NCBI RefSeq assembly: GCF_046630445.1
Contig: NC_092335.1
Span: 1,672,001-1,736,000 of the forward strand
Origin: Rutidosis leptorrhynchoides
Taxonomy: Eukaryota > Streptophyta > Magnoliopsida > Asterales > Asteraceae
Direction of reading: 5' to 3'
DNA: 64,000 nucleotides
The notes beneath the pieces were generated by a model. That model made no database searches and was not told where the DNA came from. It saw only the letters and a list, made by a program, of their open reading frames with translations. The position numbers were made by a program, and so were the translations under genes. Positions 23,683 to 36,959 of the stretch are shown here, piece by piece (position 1 is the stretch's first letter; every line of letters starts with the position of its first letter).

Positions 23683-26600
23683 TGTAGTGACCCGAACTTT
23701 TCCATGTTTATATATATTAATTGAGATTAATATTTACATGATTAAATGTTTCCAACATGTTAAGCAATCAAACTTGTTAAGACTTGATTAATTGAAATAT
23801 GTTTCATATAGACAATTGACCACCCAAGTTGACCGGCGATTCACGAACGTTAAAACTTGTAAAAACGACATGACGATATATATATGGATATACATATGGT
23901 TAACATGAGATTATGATAAGTAAGTATCTCCATAAGTATATTAACAATGAGTTATATACATATAAACAAGACTACTAACTTAATGATTTCGAAACGAGAC
24001 ATATATGTAACGATTATCGTTGTAACGACATTTAAATGTATATATATCATATTAAGATATATTAATATATCATAATATCATGATAATATAATAATTTAAC
24101 ATCTCATTAGATATAATAAACAATGGGTTAACAACATTAATTGAGATCGTTAACTTAAAGGTTTCAAAACAACACTTACATGTAACGACTAACGATGACT
24201 TAACGACTTAGTTAAAATGTATATACATGTAGTGTATTTAGATGTATTAAAATACTTTTGGAAGACTTCAAGACATATATCAAAACACTCCTACTTAACG
24301 AAAATGGTTACAGTTACTTTTTCATTCTTTTCTTTCATCAAGAATTCTAGTCGTATTCTTACCCGTATTATACACAGCTTCAAAACGTACTTACTATGAG
24401 TATATACCAATAGGAACTAGCATGGGATTCCACTCTTGATTATGTCATGTATGACTAATCAATTTTAACTTCTACCATGAGCTAGTCAACTAACTAGAAC
24501 TCCTTTTAACCTCACTCACCACTCACCAATTACCACTCATCATTCACTCCATTTCACTTCCAATTCTCTTTCTAATTCTCTCTCAACACACACACACACT
24601 ATTATAAACGTATTTTTCCAGTAGTTAATCATCATCTTCATCAAAAATCACTTCAAGAATCAAGCTATAATCATCATAGGAAGAACACTTCAAGAACACT
24701 TCAAAAATCCCTTCAAGTTTACTAATTTACTTCGAAGCTTTCTAATCCATTCCAAGTAATCATCTAAGATCAAGAAACCTTTGTTATATACAGTAGGTTA
24801 TCTTTCTTATTCAAGGTAATATTCATATTCAAACTTTGATTCAATTTCTATAACTATAAACTATCTTAATTCGAGTAAAAATCTTACTTGAACTTGTTTT
24901 TGTGTCATGATCCTACTTCAAGAACTTTCAAGTCATCCAAGATCCTTTGAAGCTAGATCATTTCTTGTCACTTCCAGTAGGTTTACCTACTAAACTTGAG
25001 GTAGTAATGATGTTCATAACATCGTTCGATTCATATATATAAAACTATCTTATTCGAAGGTTTAAACTCGTAATCACTAGAACATAGTTTAGTTAATTCT
25101 AAACTTGTTCGCAAACAAAAGTTAATCCTTCTAACTTGACTTTTAAAATTAACTACACACATGTTCTATATCTATATGATATGCTAACTTAATGATTTAA
25201 AACCTGGAAACATGAAAAATACCGTAAAACCGGATTTACGCCGTCGTAGTAACACCGCGGGCTGTTTTGGGTTAGTTAATTAAAAACTATGATAAACTTT
25301 GATTTAAAAGTTGTTATTCTGAGAAAATGATTTTTATTATGAACATGAAACTATATCCAAAAATTATGGTTAAACTCAAAGTGGAAGTATGTTTTCTAAA
25401 ATGGTCATCTAGAGGTCGTTCTTTCGACTGAAATGACTACCTTTACAAAAACGACTTGTAACTTATTTTTCCGACTATTAACCTATACTTTTTCTGTTTA
25501 GATTCATAAAATAGAGTTCAATATGAAACCATAGCAATTTGATTCACTCAAAACGGATTTAAAATGAAGAAGTTATGGGTAAAACAAGATTGGATAATTT
25601 TTCTCATTTTAGCTACATGAAAATTGGTAACAAATCTATTCCAACCATAACTTAATCAACTTGTATTGTATATTATGTAATCTTGAGATACCATAGACAC
25701 GTATACAATGTTTCGACCTATCATGTCGACACATCTATATATATTTCGGAACAACCATAGACACTCTATATGTGAATGTTGGAGTTAGCTATACAGGGTT
25801 GAGGTTGATTCCAAAATATATATAGTTTGAGTTGTGATCAATACTGAGATACGTATACACTGGGTCGTGGATTGATTCAAGATAATATTTATCGATTTAT
25901 TTCTGTACATCTAACTGTGGATAACTAGTTGTAGGTTACTAACGAGGACAGCTGACTTAATAAACTTAAAACATCAAAATATATTAAAAGTGTTGTAAAT
26001 ATATTTTGAACATACTTTGATATATATGCAGGTTTTATAAATGAGTTATATTCCCACTTTTAAAATCTAATATTTTTGGGATGAGAATACATGCAGGTTT
26101 TATAAATGATTTACAAAATAGACACAAGTACGTGAAACTACATTCTATGGTTGAATTATCGAAATCGAATATGCCCCTTTTTATTAAGTCTGGTAATCTA
26201 AGAATTAGGGAACAGACACCCTAATTGACGCGAATCCTAAAGATAGATCTATTGGGTCTAACAAACCCCATCCAAAGTACCGGATGCTTTAGTACTTCGA
26301 AATTTATATCATATCCGAAGGGTGTCCCGGAATGATGGGGATATTCTTATATATGCATCTTGTTAATGTCGGTTACCAGGTGTTCACCATATGAATGATT
26401 TTTATCTCTATGTATGGGATGTGTATTGAAATATGAAATCTTGTGGTCTATTGTTACGATTTGATATATATAGGTTAAACCTATAACTCACCAACATTTT
26501 TGTTGACGTTTAAAGCATGTTTATTCTCAGGTGAATACTAAGAGCTTCCGCTGTTGCATACTAAAATAAGGACAAGATTTGGAGTCCATGTTTGTATGAT

Positions 26601-26874
26601 ATTGTGTAAAAACTGCATTCAAGAAACTGATTTCGATGTAACATATTTGTATTGTAAACCATTATGTAATGGTCGTGTGTAAACAGGATATTTTAGATTA
26701 TCATTATTTGATAATCTACGTAAAGCTTTTTAAACCTTTATTTATGAAATAAAGGTTATGGTTTGTTTTAAAAATGAATGCAGTCTTTGAAAAACGTCTC
26801 ATATAGAGGTCAAAACCTCGCAACGAAATCAATTAATATGGAACGTTTTTAATCAATAAGAACGGGACATTTCA
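23683..26874 (+). repeat. 5' LTR of gypsy B
   Basis: About 3.2 kb from TGTAGTGACCCG to GGGACATTTCA, matched to the 3' LTR at 33464-36718. Confidence 0.95.
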
Positions 26875-26876
26875 GT

Positions 26877-26888
26877 TGGTATCAGAGC
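26877..26888 (+). promoter_or_regulatory. primer binding site, initiator tRNA-Met type
   Basis: TGGTATCAGAGC begins two bases after the 5' LTR. It is the complement of the 3' end of plant initiator methionine tRNA, the usual minus-strand primer of these elements. Confidence 0.92.
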
Positions 26889-27083
26889 GTTGGTCTTAGA
26901 GAACCAGAAAATTTGCATTATTGTGTCTTATCGAGTTTGTTAGGATGCATTAGTGAGTCTGGACTTCGACCGTGTTTTCTTTAAAAATGATTGCTTAATA
27001 TTTTTGTTGGAAACTATATATTTTTAACATATGAATATTATGTGATATATTAATCTCTTAACGTGTTTGATATTATGTGATAG

Positions 27084-27698
27084 ATGTCTACCTCTAGAAC
27101 AAGTCCCATTGACTCACCTAATAATAATGAAGAGTCAAATGTAAATTGGAATGATTCGTGGACTGATTCACAAGTTCCCGAAGAGGAACCGGAAGAAGAG
27201 TCGGAACCGAAAGAAGAATCGGAACCGGAAGAAGAATCGGAACCAGAAGAAGAAATAGAACCGGTGGGGGAAATAATAAAACGGTAAAGTAAAAGAGAAT
27301 CCTCAACCAACCGACCAAGGTTAATTATGGTCAATGGTGTTTCCGCCAAGGAAGCAAAATATTGGGAGGATTACCAATTCTCCGATGAATCGGATTCCGA
27401 CGAGAATTCCGATGATGTTATAGAAATTACCCCAACTGAATTTAAAAAGGCAAAAGAAAATAATAAGGGAAAGGGCATAAAAATAGAGAAATCTAATTCC
27501 AACCCCGATGAACTTTATATGTATCGTCAACCCCCGAAGTCCTTAAGTTGTAACAATGACCCGGGAACCTCTAAACCACCAGGTTTTTCTAAACCAATGT
27601 GGACAACGACGGCTCGTATTAGGGGAACATCATATATCCCTAGAAACTTGGCAAAACGAACCAAAACCGAACAAGAAGAAACGAGCGAGTCGGAATAA
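27084..27698 (+). other. acidic leader open frames of gypsy B
   Basis: Two short open stretches (27084-27287 and 27327-27698) lie between primer site and gag. The first is dominated by Glu/Pro/Ser repeats of the type EEESEPEEE. The second is also acidic (SDESDSDENSDD), with a basic, lysine-rich middle and a C-terminal EETSESE. I recognise no domain. They are part of the transcribed leader region and precede the F-box-like frame. Low complexity makes functional coding uncertain, although the codon-like composition and acidic nature run through both stretches. Confidence 0.5.
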
Positions 27699-27835
27699 GA
27701 TAGTTGTATTCGTGTGGTGTAATATATGAAATATAGTGTGCTTATGCTTTATGATATATGTAAAAATTGCTTGTATTAATAAGTATTTTTTTTATGAATC
27801 TAACTCTTGTCTATTTTACAGTATAAAAACACAAA

Positions 27836-28468
27836 ATGGATAGACAATCCAATATTTTAAGAGACCTACCCGGAGACATGATTGATGAAATCTTGTCTAG
27901 AGTCGGTCAGAATTCTTCGGCACAACTATTTAAGGCGAGATCAGTTTGTAAGACATTCGAAGAACGTTCCAAGAATGCCTTGGTTTATAAAAGGCTTTCG
28001 TTCGAAAGATGGGGGATATCACATTGGGAAATCCATAAGTTACGATGTGTTTACTTTGACGCATATATTGCGGGGAACCCAAATGCTATTTTACGCAACG
28101 GGTTAAGAAATTATTTTGACTCAGTATATCCGAATATAGGACTTCGTGATTTAGAAAAAGCGGCTAACATGCAACATAAAGAAGCATGTTATGCTTACAG
28201 GTTAGTAATGGTCGCTTCTCACCAAAGTGAGAACAAGAACATCGGGCTACAACTATTAAACAAAACGTTCCCACAAGTGACGGAGTCGGTAATTGGGGTA
28301 AGAAATGAGGTTTTTAGGTTATTACGAGACTGTTGGTCATTACGTAACCCTCGTCACTTTGACGACGTTACAACACGCTGTCTTATCAACGGCCATAACG
28401 GTTATGTTCCACAAGACCAAGGATGGGAAGTAGTCCTAGTAAAACCAGAATGCATGACTTGTTTCTAG
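27836..28468 (+). CDS. F-box-like protein carried by gypsy B
   Basis: An uninterrupted 210-codon frame in sense, between the primer site and gag of gypsy B. The N terminus (residues ~5-50) has an F-box pattern: ILRDLPGDMIDEILSRVG followed by ARSVCKTFEE. Residues ~75-140 contain GNPNAILRNGLRNYF, a LEKAANMQHKEACYAY segment and a LQLLN motif. This layout, F-box then a Sel1-like repeat region, recalls the small plant F-box family of Arabidopsis At1g67623 and At2g35280. Such proteins normally bind SKP1 in SCF ubiquitin ligases. The start sits in ACAAAATGG, shortly after TTTTACAG (a possible splice acceptor) and TATAAAA. It is foreign to the standard gypsy gene set, so I infer capture from a host gene. 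Whether it is expressed is unknown. Confidence 0.7.
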   Translation: MDRQSNILRDLPGDMIDEILSRVGQNSSAQLFKARSVCKTFEERSKNALVYKRLSFERWGISHWEIHKLRCVYFDAYIAGNPNAILRNGLRNYFDSVYPNIGLRDLEKAANMQHKEACYAYRLVMVASHQSENKNIGLQLLNKTFPQVTESVIGVRNEVFRLLRDCWSLRNPRHFDDVTTRCLINGHNGYVPQDQGWEVVLVKPECMTCF

Positions 28469-28707
28469 ACGTATGAATTACGTGTCTTTATTGCCTTTAC
28501 TGAACGACTTGTGTACTAGCTAGAATTATCTTCACAACTATCTTGTATCAAAGTTATTGTGTGCTATATTTCATGCTTTATGTAAAATAAGCGGTATTGT
28601 AAGTTTGTAAAATATTGTATAAAAGTTTGAACGCGAAATATTATTACAATCAGTTTTTCATATAGAATTGTAGTAGTTGAATTGTATATTAGCTACTAAG
28701 TATGAAC

Positions 28708-28722
28708 TTAACGGGTAGGTAC
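28708..28722 (+). other. internal copy of the polypurine-tract word
   Basis: TTAACGGGTAGGTAC is identical to the 15 bases before the 3' LTR of elements A and B, but lies about 140 bp before gag. It is followed by TACCCGAA, which makes a small dyad with GGGTA. Confidence 0.75.
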
Positions 28723-28860
28723 TACCCGAATTTAAACTTATAAAACGCTAATATGAAGAAAAAGCTTTTATAAATGAGTTCATATTATGCTACGAAATAC
28801 TATTAACTACTCTTAATATTCTGTATGATTAACTTGTTCCATTTGACTATTTTGAAGGAA

Positions 28861-31800
28861 ATGGCACCGACTACTCGACACACCGTGAATATGAATGAAG
28901 ATAAATTCCGTACTTTTCTAGCTTCAAACATAGCCGCAGTACAGGCTGCGCTACATACCAACAATAACCTTGGATCTGGCAGTACAGGAAATCATGTAGG
29001 ATGCACCTACAAAGAATTCACTGCCTGTAAACCTTTGGAATTTGATGGAACCGAAGGACCGATCGGATTGAAACGGTGGACCGAGAAGGTCGAATCGGTG
29101 TTTGCCATAAGTAAGTGTACTGAAGAGGACAAAGTGAAGTACGCTACGCATACCTTCACAGGTTCTGCGTTAACATGGTGGAATACCTATCTAGAGCAAG
29201 TGGGACAAGATGATGCGTACGCACTACCGTGGTCAGCATTCAAGCACTTGATGAACGAGAAGTACCGTCCCAGAACCGAGGTCAATAAGCTCAAGACAAA
29301 ACTTAGAGGGTTACGAACCCAAGGATTTGATATTACCACGTACGAAAGACAATTCACAGAATTGTGCCTATTGTGTCCGGGAGCATTCGAAGATGAGGAA
29401 GAGAAGATCGACGCGTTTGTGAAAGGATTACCGGAAAGATTCCAAGAAGATATAAGTTCACACGAGCCCGCCTCCATACAACAGGCATGTAGAATGGCTC
29501 ACAAACTAGTGAACCAGATTGAAGAAAGAATTAAAGAACAGACTGCTGAAGAGGCCAATGTGAAGCAAGTCAAAAGAAAGTGGGAGGAAAACGGTGATAA
29601 GAATCACCAATACAACAACAACAGCAATTACAACAATAATCGCAACAATTATCCCAACAATCGCAACATCAATCGCAACTACAACAAACGGCCCAACAAC
29701 AACAACAACAACAACTACTACAACAATCATCCCAATAACAATAATAACCGCAACAACAACAACAATCAGAAGCAGCTATGCCAAAGGTGTGAAAAGTATC
29801 ACTCGGGGTTCTGCACCAAATTTTGCAACAAGTGTAAAATAAATGGTCATAGCGCGGCAAAGTGTGAGGTCTACGGACCAGGGGTTAATAGAACGAAAGG
29901 AACAAATGGTGTCGGAAAGAGTAATGGCGGAGCAAGTAGTGTCGGAGCAAGTTATGTCAATGTAGTTTGTTATAAATGGGGAAAACCGGGCCACATTATT
30001 AGAAATTGCCCGAACCAGGAGAACACGAATGGACAAGGCCGCGGAAGAGTTTTCAATATTAATGCAGCAGAGGCACAGGAAGACCCGGAGCTTGTTACGG
30101 GTACGTTTCTTATTGACAATAAATCTGCTTACGTTTTATTTGATTCGGGTGCGGATAGAAGCTATATGAGTAGAGATTTTTGTGCTAAATTAAGTTGTCC
30201 ATTGACGCCTTTGGATAGTAAATTTTTACTCGAATTAGCAAATGGTAAATTAATTTCAGCAGATAATATATGTCGGAATCGAGAAATTAAACTGGTTAGC
30301 GAAACATTTAAGATTGATTTGATACCAGTAGAGTTAGGGAGTTTTGATGTGATAATCGGTATGGACTGGTTGAAAGAAGTGAAAGCAGAGATCGTTTGTT
30401 ACAAAAATGCAATTCGCATTATACGAGAAAAAGGAAAACCCTTAATGGTGTACGGAGAAAAGGGCAACACGAAGCTACATATTATTAGTAATTTGAAGGC
30501 ACAAAAACTAATAAGAAAAGGTTGCTATGCTGTTCTAGCACACGTCGAGAAAGTACAAACTGAAGAAAAGAGCATCAATGATGTTCCCATTGCAAAAGAA
30601 TTTCCCGATGTATTTCCGAAAGAATTACCGGGATTACCCCCACAGCGATCCGTTGAATTTCAAATAGATCTTGTACCAGGAGCTGCACCAATAGCTCGTG
30701 CTCCTTACAGACTCGCACCCAGCGAGATAAAAGAACTGCAAAGCCAATTACAAGAACTTTTAGAGCGTGGTTTCATTGACCAAGCACATCACCGTGGGGA
30801 GCTCCTGTTTTGTTTGTCAAGAAGAAAGATGGTACATTCAGGTTGTGTATCGACTACCGAGAGTTGAACAAACTTACCATCAAGAACCGCTACCCACTAC
30901 CGAGAATCGACGACTTATTTGATCAACTACAAGGCTCGTCTGTTTATTCAAAGATTGACTTACGTTCCGGGTATCATCAAATGCGGGTGAAAGAAGATGA
31001 TATTCCAAAGACTGCTTTCAGAACACGTTACGGTCATTACTAGTTTATGGTCATGCCGTTTGGTTTAAATAATGCACCAGCTGTGTTCATGGACCTTATG
31101 AACCGAGTGTGTGGACCATACCTTGACAAGTTTGTCATTGTTTTCATTGATGACATACTTATTTACTCAAAGAATGACCAAGAACACGGTGAACATTTGA
31201 GAAAGGTGTTAGAAGTATTGAGGAAGGAAGAACTGTACGCTAAGTTTTCAAAGTGTGCATTTTGGTTGGAAGAAGTTCAATTCCTCGGTCACATAGTGAA
31301 CAAAGAAGGTATTAAGGTGGATCCGGCAAAGATAGAAACTGTTGAAAAGTGGGAAACCCCGAAAACTCCGAAACACATACGCCAGTTTTTAGGACTAGCT
31401 GGTTACTACAGAAGGTTCATCCAAGACTTTTCCAGAATAGCAAAACCCTTGACTGCATTAACGCATAAAGGGAAGAAATTTGAATGGAATGATGAACAAG
31501 AGAAAGCGTTTCAGTTATTGAAGAAAAAGCTAACTACGGCACCTATATTGTCATTGCCTGAAGGGAATGATGATTTTGTGATTTATTGTGACGCATCAAA
31601 GCAAGGTCTCGGTTGTGTATTAATGCAACGAACGAAGGTGATTGCTTATGCGTCTAGACAATTGAAGATTCACGAACAAAATTATACGACGCATGATTTG
31701 GAATTAGGCGCGGTTGTTTTTGCATTAAATACTTGGAGGCACTACTTATATGGGGTCAAAAGTATTATATATACCGACCACAAAAGTCTTCAACACATAT

Positions 31801-33428
31801 TTAATCAGAAACAACTGAATATGAGGCAGCGTAGGTGAATTGAATTATTGAATGATTACGACTTTAAGATTCGTTACTACCCGGGGAAGGCAAATGTGGT
31901 AGCCGATGCCTTGAGCAGGAAGGACAGAGAACCCATTCGAGTAAAATCTATGAATATAATGATTCATAATAACCTTACTACTCAAATAAAGGAGGTGTAA
32001 CAAGGAGTTTTAAAAGAGGGAAATTTAAAGGATGAAATACCCAAAGGATCGGAGAAACATCTTAATATTCGGGAAGACGGAACCCGGTATAGGGCTGAAA
32101 GGATTTGGGTACCAAAATTTGGAGATATGAGAGAAATGGTACTTAGAGAAGCTCATAAAACCAGATACTCAATACATCCTGGAACGGGGAAGATGTACAA
32201 GGGTCTCAGGAAATATTTTTGGTGGCCGGGTATGAAAGCCGATGTTGCTAAATACGTAGGAGAATGTTTGACGTGTTTTAAGGTCAAAGCTGAGCATCAG
32301 AAACCATCAGGTCTACTTCAACAACCCGAAATCCCGGAATGGAAATGGGAAAACATTACCATGGATTTCATCACTAAATTGCCAAGGACTGCAAGTAGTT
32401 TTGATACTATTTGGGTAATAGTTGATCGTCTCACCAAATCAGCACATTTCCTGCCAATAAGAGAAGATGACAAGATGGAGAAGTTAGCACGACTGTATTT
32501 GAAGGAAGTCGTCTCCAGACATGGAATACCAATCTCTATTATCTCTGATAGGGATGGCAGATTTATTTCAAGATTCTGGCAGACATTACAGCAAGCATTA
32601 GGAACTCGTCTAGACATGAGTACTGCCTATCATCCACAAACTGATGGGCAGAGCGAAAGGATGATACAAACGCTTGAAGACATGCTACGAGCATGTGTTA
32701 TTGATTTCAGAAACAGTTGGGATCGACATTTACCATTAGCATAATTTTCCTACAACAAAAGCTACCATTCAAGCATTGAGATGGCGCCGTTTGAAGCACT
32801 TTATGGTAGAAAGTGCAGGTCTCCGATTTGTTGGAGTGAAGTGGGGGATAGACAGATTACGGGTCCGGAGATTATACAAGAAACTACCGAGAAGATCATC
32901 CAAATTCAACAACGGTTGAAAACCGCCCAAAGTCGACAAAAGAGCTACGCTGACATTAAAAGAAAAGATATAGAATTTGAAATTGAAGAGATGGTCATGC
33001 TTAAAGTTGCACCTTGGAAAGGCGTTGTTCGATTTGGTAAACGAGGGAAATTAAATCCAAGGTATATTGGACCATTCAAGATTATTGATCGTGTCGGACC
33101 AGTAGCTTACCGACTTGAGTTACCTCAACAACTCGCGGCTGTACATAACACTTTCCACGTCTCGAATTTGAAGAAATGTTTTGCTAAAGAAGATTTCACT
33201 ATTCCGTTAGATGAAATCCAAATCAACGAAAAACTCCAATTCATCGAAGAACCCGTCGAAATAATGGATCGTGAGGTTAAAAGACTTAAGCAAAAAAAGA
33301 TACCAATTGTTAAGGTTCGATGGAATGGTCGTAGAGGACCCGAGTTCACCTGGGAGCGTGAAGATCAGATGAAGAAGAAATACCCGCATCTATTTCCAGA
33401 AGATTCGTCAACACCTTCAACAGCTTAA
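28861..33428 (+). pseudogene. gag-pol of gypsy B
   Basis: Fossil coding region. The likely gag start is the ATG at 28861 (MAPTTRHTVNM), which matches the MAPRR start of element C. Parts: gag with WWNTYLEQVG (28861-29600), Asn-rich CAA-repeat linker, zinc-knuckle region (about 29790-30030), protease with DSGAD (about 30150), reverse transcriptase with FIDDILIYS (about 30700-31200), RNase H (about 31560-31900), integrase (about 32130-32780), chromodomain (about 33280-33400). Broken at about five places. Nearly identical to copy A. Confidence 0.92.
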
Positions 33429-33448
33429 AATTTCGGGACGAAATTTAT

Positions 33449-33463
33449 TTAACGGGTAGGTAC
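33449..33463 (+). promoter_or_regulatory. polypurine-tract region of gypsy B
   Basis: TTAACGGGTAGGTAC immediately precedes the 3' LTR. Confidence 0.65.
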
Positions 33464-36400
33464 TGTAGTGACCCGAACTTTTCCATGTTTATATATATTA
33501 ATTGAGATTGATATTTACATGATTAAATGTTTCCAACATGTTAAGCAATCAAACTTGTTAAGACTTGATTAATTGAAATATGTTTCATATAGACAATTGA
33601 CCACCCAAGTTGACCGGCGATTCACGAACGATAAAACTTGTAAAAACGACATGACGATATATATATGGATATACATATGGTTAACATGAGATTATGATAA
33701 GTAAGTATCTCCATAAGTATATTAACAATGAGTTATATACATATAAACAAGACTACTAACTTAATGATTTCGAAACGAGACATATATGTAACGATTATCG
33801 TTGTAACGACATTTAAATGTATATATATCATATTAAGATATATTAATATATCATAATATCATGATAATATAATAATTTAACATCTCATTAGATATAATAA
33901 ACAATGGGTTAACAACATTAATTGAGATCGTTAACTTAAAGGTTTCAAAACAACACTTACATGTAACGACTAACGATGACTTAATGACTCAGTTAAAATG
34001 TATATACATGTAGTGTATTTAGATGTATTAAAATACTTTTGGAAGACTTCAAGACATATATCAAAACACTCCTACTTAACAAAAATGGTTACAGTTACTT
34101 TTCCATTCTTTTCTTTCATCAAGAATTCTAGTCGTATTCTTACCCGTATTATACACAGCTTCAAAACGTACTTACTATGAGTATATACCAATAGGAACTA
34201 GCATGGGATTCCACTCTTGATTATGTCATGTATGACTAATCAATTTTAACTTCTACCATGAGCTAGTCAACTAACTAGAACTCCTTTTAACCCCACTCAC
34301 CACTCACCAATTACCACTCATCATTCACTCCATTTCACTTCCAATTCTCTTTCTAATTCTCTCTCAACACACACACACACTCTATTATGAACGTATTTTT
34401 CCAGTAGTTAATCATCATCTTCATCAAAAATCACTTCAAGAATCAAGTTATAATCATCATAGGAAGAACACTTCAAGAACACTTCAAAAATCCCTTCAAG
34501 TTTACTAATTTACTTCGAAGCTTTCTAATCCATTCCAAGTAATCATCTAATATCAAGAAATCTTTGTTATATACAGTAGGTTATCTTTCTTATTCAAGGT
34601 AATATTCATATTCAAACTTTGATTCAATTTCTATAACTATAAACTATCTTAATTCGAGTAAAAATCTTACTTGAACTTGTTTTTGTGTCATGATCCTACT
34701 TCAAGAATTTTCAAGTCATCCAAGATCCTTTGAAGCTAGATCATTTCTTGTCACTTCCAGTAGGTTTACCTACTAAACTTGAGGTAGTAATGATGTTCAT
34801 AACATCATTCGATTCATATATATAAAACTATCTTATTCGAAGGTTTAAACTCGTAATCACTAGAACATAGTTTAGTTAATTCTAAACTTGTTCGCAAACA
34901 AAAGTTAATCCTTCTAAATTGACTTTTAAAATTAACTACACACATGTTCTATATCTATATGATATGCTAACTTAATGATTTAAAACCTGAAAACATGAAA
35001 AACACCGTAAAACCGGATTTACGCCGTCGTAGTAACACCGCGGGCTGTTTTGGGTTAGTTAATTAAAAACTATGATAAACTTTGATTTAAAAGTTGTTAT
35101 TCTGAGAAAATGATTTTTATTATGAACATGAAACTATATCCAAAAATTATGGTTAAACTCAAAGTGGAAGTATGTTTTCTAAAATGGTCATCTAGACGTC
35201 GTTCTTTCGACTGAAATGACTACCTTTACAAAAACGACTTGTAACTTATTTTTCCGACTATAAACCTATACTTTTTCTGTTTAGATTCATAAAATAGAGT
35301 TCAATATGAAACCATAGCAATTTGATTCACTCAAAACGGATTTAAAATGAAGAAGTTATGGGTAAAACAAGATTGGATAATTTTTCTCATTTTAGCTACG
35401 TGAAAATTGGTAACAAATCTATTCCAACCATAACTTAATCAACTTGTATTGTATATTATGTAATCTTGAGATACCATAGACACGTATACAATGTTTCGAC
35501 CTATCATGTCGACACATCTATATATATTTCGGAACAACCATAGACACTCTATATGTGAATGTTGGAGTTAGCTATACAGGGTTGAGGTTGATTCCAAAAT
35601 ATATATAGTTTGAGTTGTGATCAATACTGAGATACATATACACTGGGTCGTGGATTGATTCAAGATAATATTTATCGATTTATTTCTGTACATCTAACTG
35701 TGGACAACTAGTTGTTGGTTACTAACGAGGACAGCTGACTTAATAAACTTAAAACATCAAAATATATTAAAAGTGTTGTAAATATATTTTGAACATACTT
35801 TGATATATATGTATATATTGTTATAGGTTCGTGAATCAACCAGTGGCCAAGTCTTACTTCCCGACGAAGTAAAAATATGTGAAAGTGAGTTATAGTCCCA
35901 CTTTTAAAATCTAATATTTTTGGGATGAGAATACATGCAGGTTTTATAAATGATTTACAAAATAGACACAAGTACGTGAAACTACATTCTATGGTTGAAT
36001 TATCGAAATCGAATATGCCCCTTTTTATTAAGTCTGGTAATCTAAGAATTAGGGAACAGACACCCTAATTGACGCGAATCCTAAAGATAGATCTATTGGG
36101 TCTAACAAACCCCATCCAAAGTACCGGATGCTTTAGTACTTCGAAATTTATATCATATCCGAAGGGTGTCCCGGAATGATGGGGATATTCTTATATATGC
36201 ATCTTGTTAATGTCGGTTACCAGGTGTTCACCATATGAATGATTTTTATCTCTATGTATGAGATGTGTATTGAAATATGAAATCTTGTGGTCTATTGTTA
36301 CGATTTGATATATATAGGTTAAACCTATAATTCACCAACATTTTTGTTGACGTTTAAAGCATGTTTATTCTCAGGTGAATACTAAGAGCTTCCGCTGTTG

Positions 36401-36718
36401 CATACTAAAATAAGGACAAGATTTGGAGTCCATGTTTGTATGATATTGTGTAAAAACTGCATTCAAGAAACTGATTTCGATGTAACATATTTGTATTGTA
36501 AACCATTATGTAATGGTCGTGTGTAAACAGGATATTTTAGATTATCATTATTTGATAATCTACGTAAAGCTTTTTAAACCTTTATTTATGAAATAAAGGT
36601 TATGGTTTGTTTTAAAAATGAATGCAGTCTTTGAAAAACGTCTCATATAGAGGTCAAAACCTCGCAATGAAATCAATTAATATGGAACGTTTTTAATCAA
36701 TAAGAACGGGACATTTCA
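33464..36718 (+). repeat. 3' LTR of gypsy B
   Basis: About 3.25 kb, TGTAGTGACC to ACATTTCA, followed by the AAAAT target duplication. Confidence 0.95.
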
Positions 36719-36860
36719 AAAATGAGTTATATAAGTTGATTAGCTTTCGAACACTTGTTTATAAATAGAGTAGGGGGCATTATTTGATCGATTTGCCCCG
36801 GGCATCAGAACACTCAAGACCGGCCCTGCTTTTGATGTGTGTCAAAGAGAACCGAGAACA

Positions 36861-36861
<1 letters not shown>

Positions 36862-36954
<93 letters not shown>
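36862..36954. repeat. (AT)n microsatellite
   Basis: About 92 bp of AT dinucleotides in the right part of Helitron H3. Confidence 0.95.

Positions 36955-36959
<5 letters not shown>

Larger units (their letters stand above)
23683..36718 (+). mobile_element. Ty3/gypsy chromovirus element B, nearly complete (Tekay/Del-like)
   Basis: A 13.0-kb element with two LTRs (23683-26874 and 33464-36718), a primer binding site, a ~1.9-kb leader carrying extra open frames, gag-pol with chromodomain, and a polypurine tract. AAAAT flanks both sides (23678-23682 and 36719-36723), the 5-bp target duplication. The LTRs differ by about 1% in the parts I compared, so insertion is recent. All parts are present, but gag-pol is broken at about five places, so it is not whole. 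Confidence 0.95.
23097..36828. mobile_element. hAT-type non-autonomous element, split by gypsy B
   Basis: Terminal inverted repeats CAGGGCCGGACTCAAG (23097) and, reverse-complemented from 36828, CAGGGCCGGTCTTGAG. The 8-bp target duplication CTTTTGAT stands at 23089-23096 and 36829-36836. CAGGG-type ends with 8-bp duplications are the hAT signature. Without gypsy B the element is about 0.7 kb and shows no transposase frame. Confidence 0.9.

Noticed and set aside
24217-24399. 60-codon frame, repeated at 33998-34180
   Set aside because: LTR sequence of gypsy B, duplicated with the LTR.
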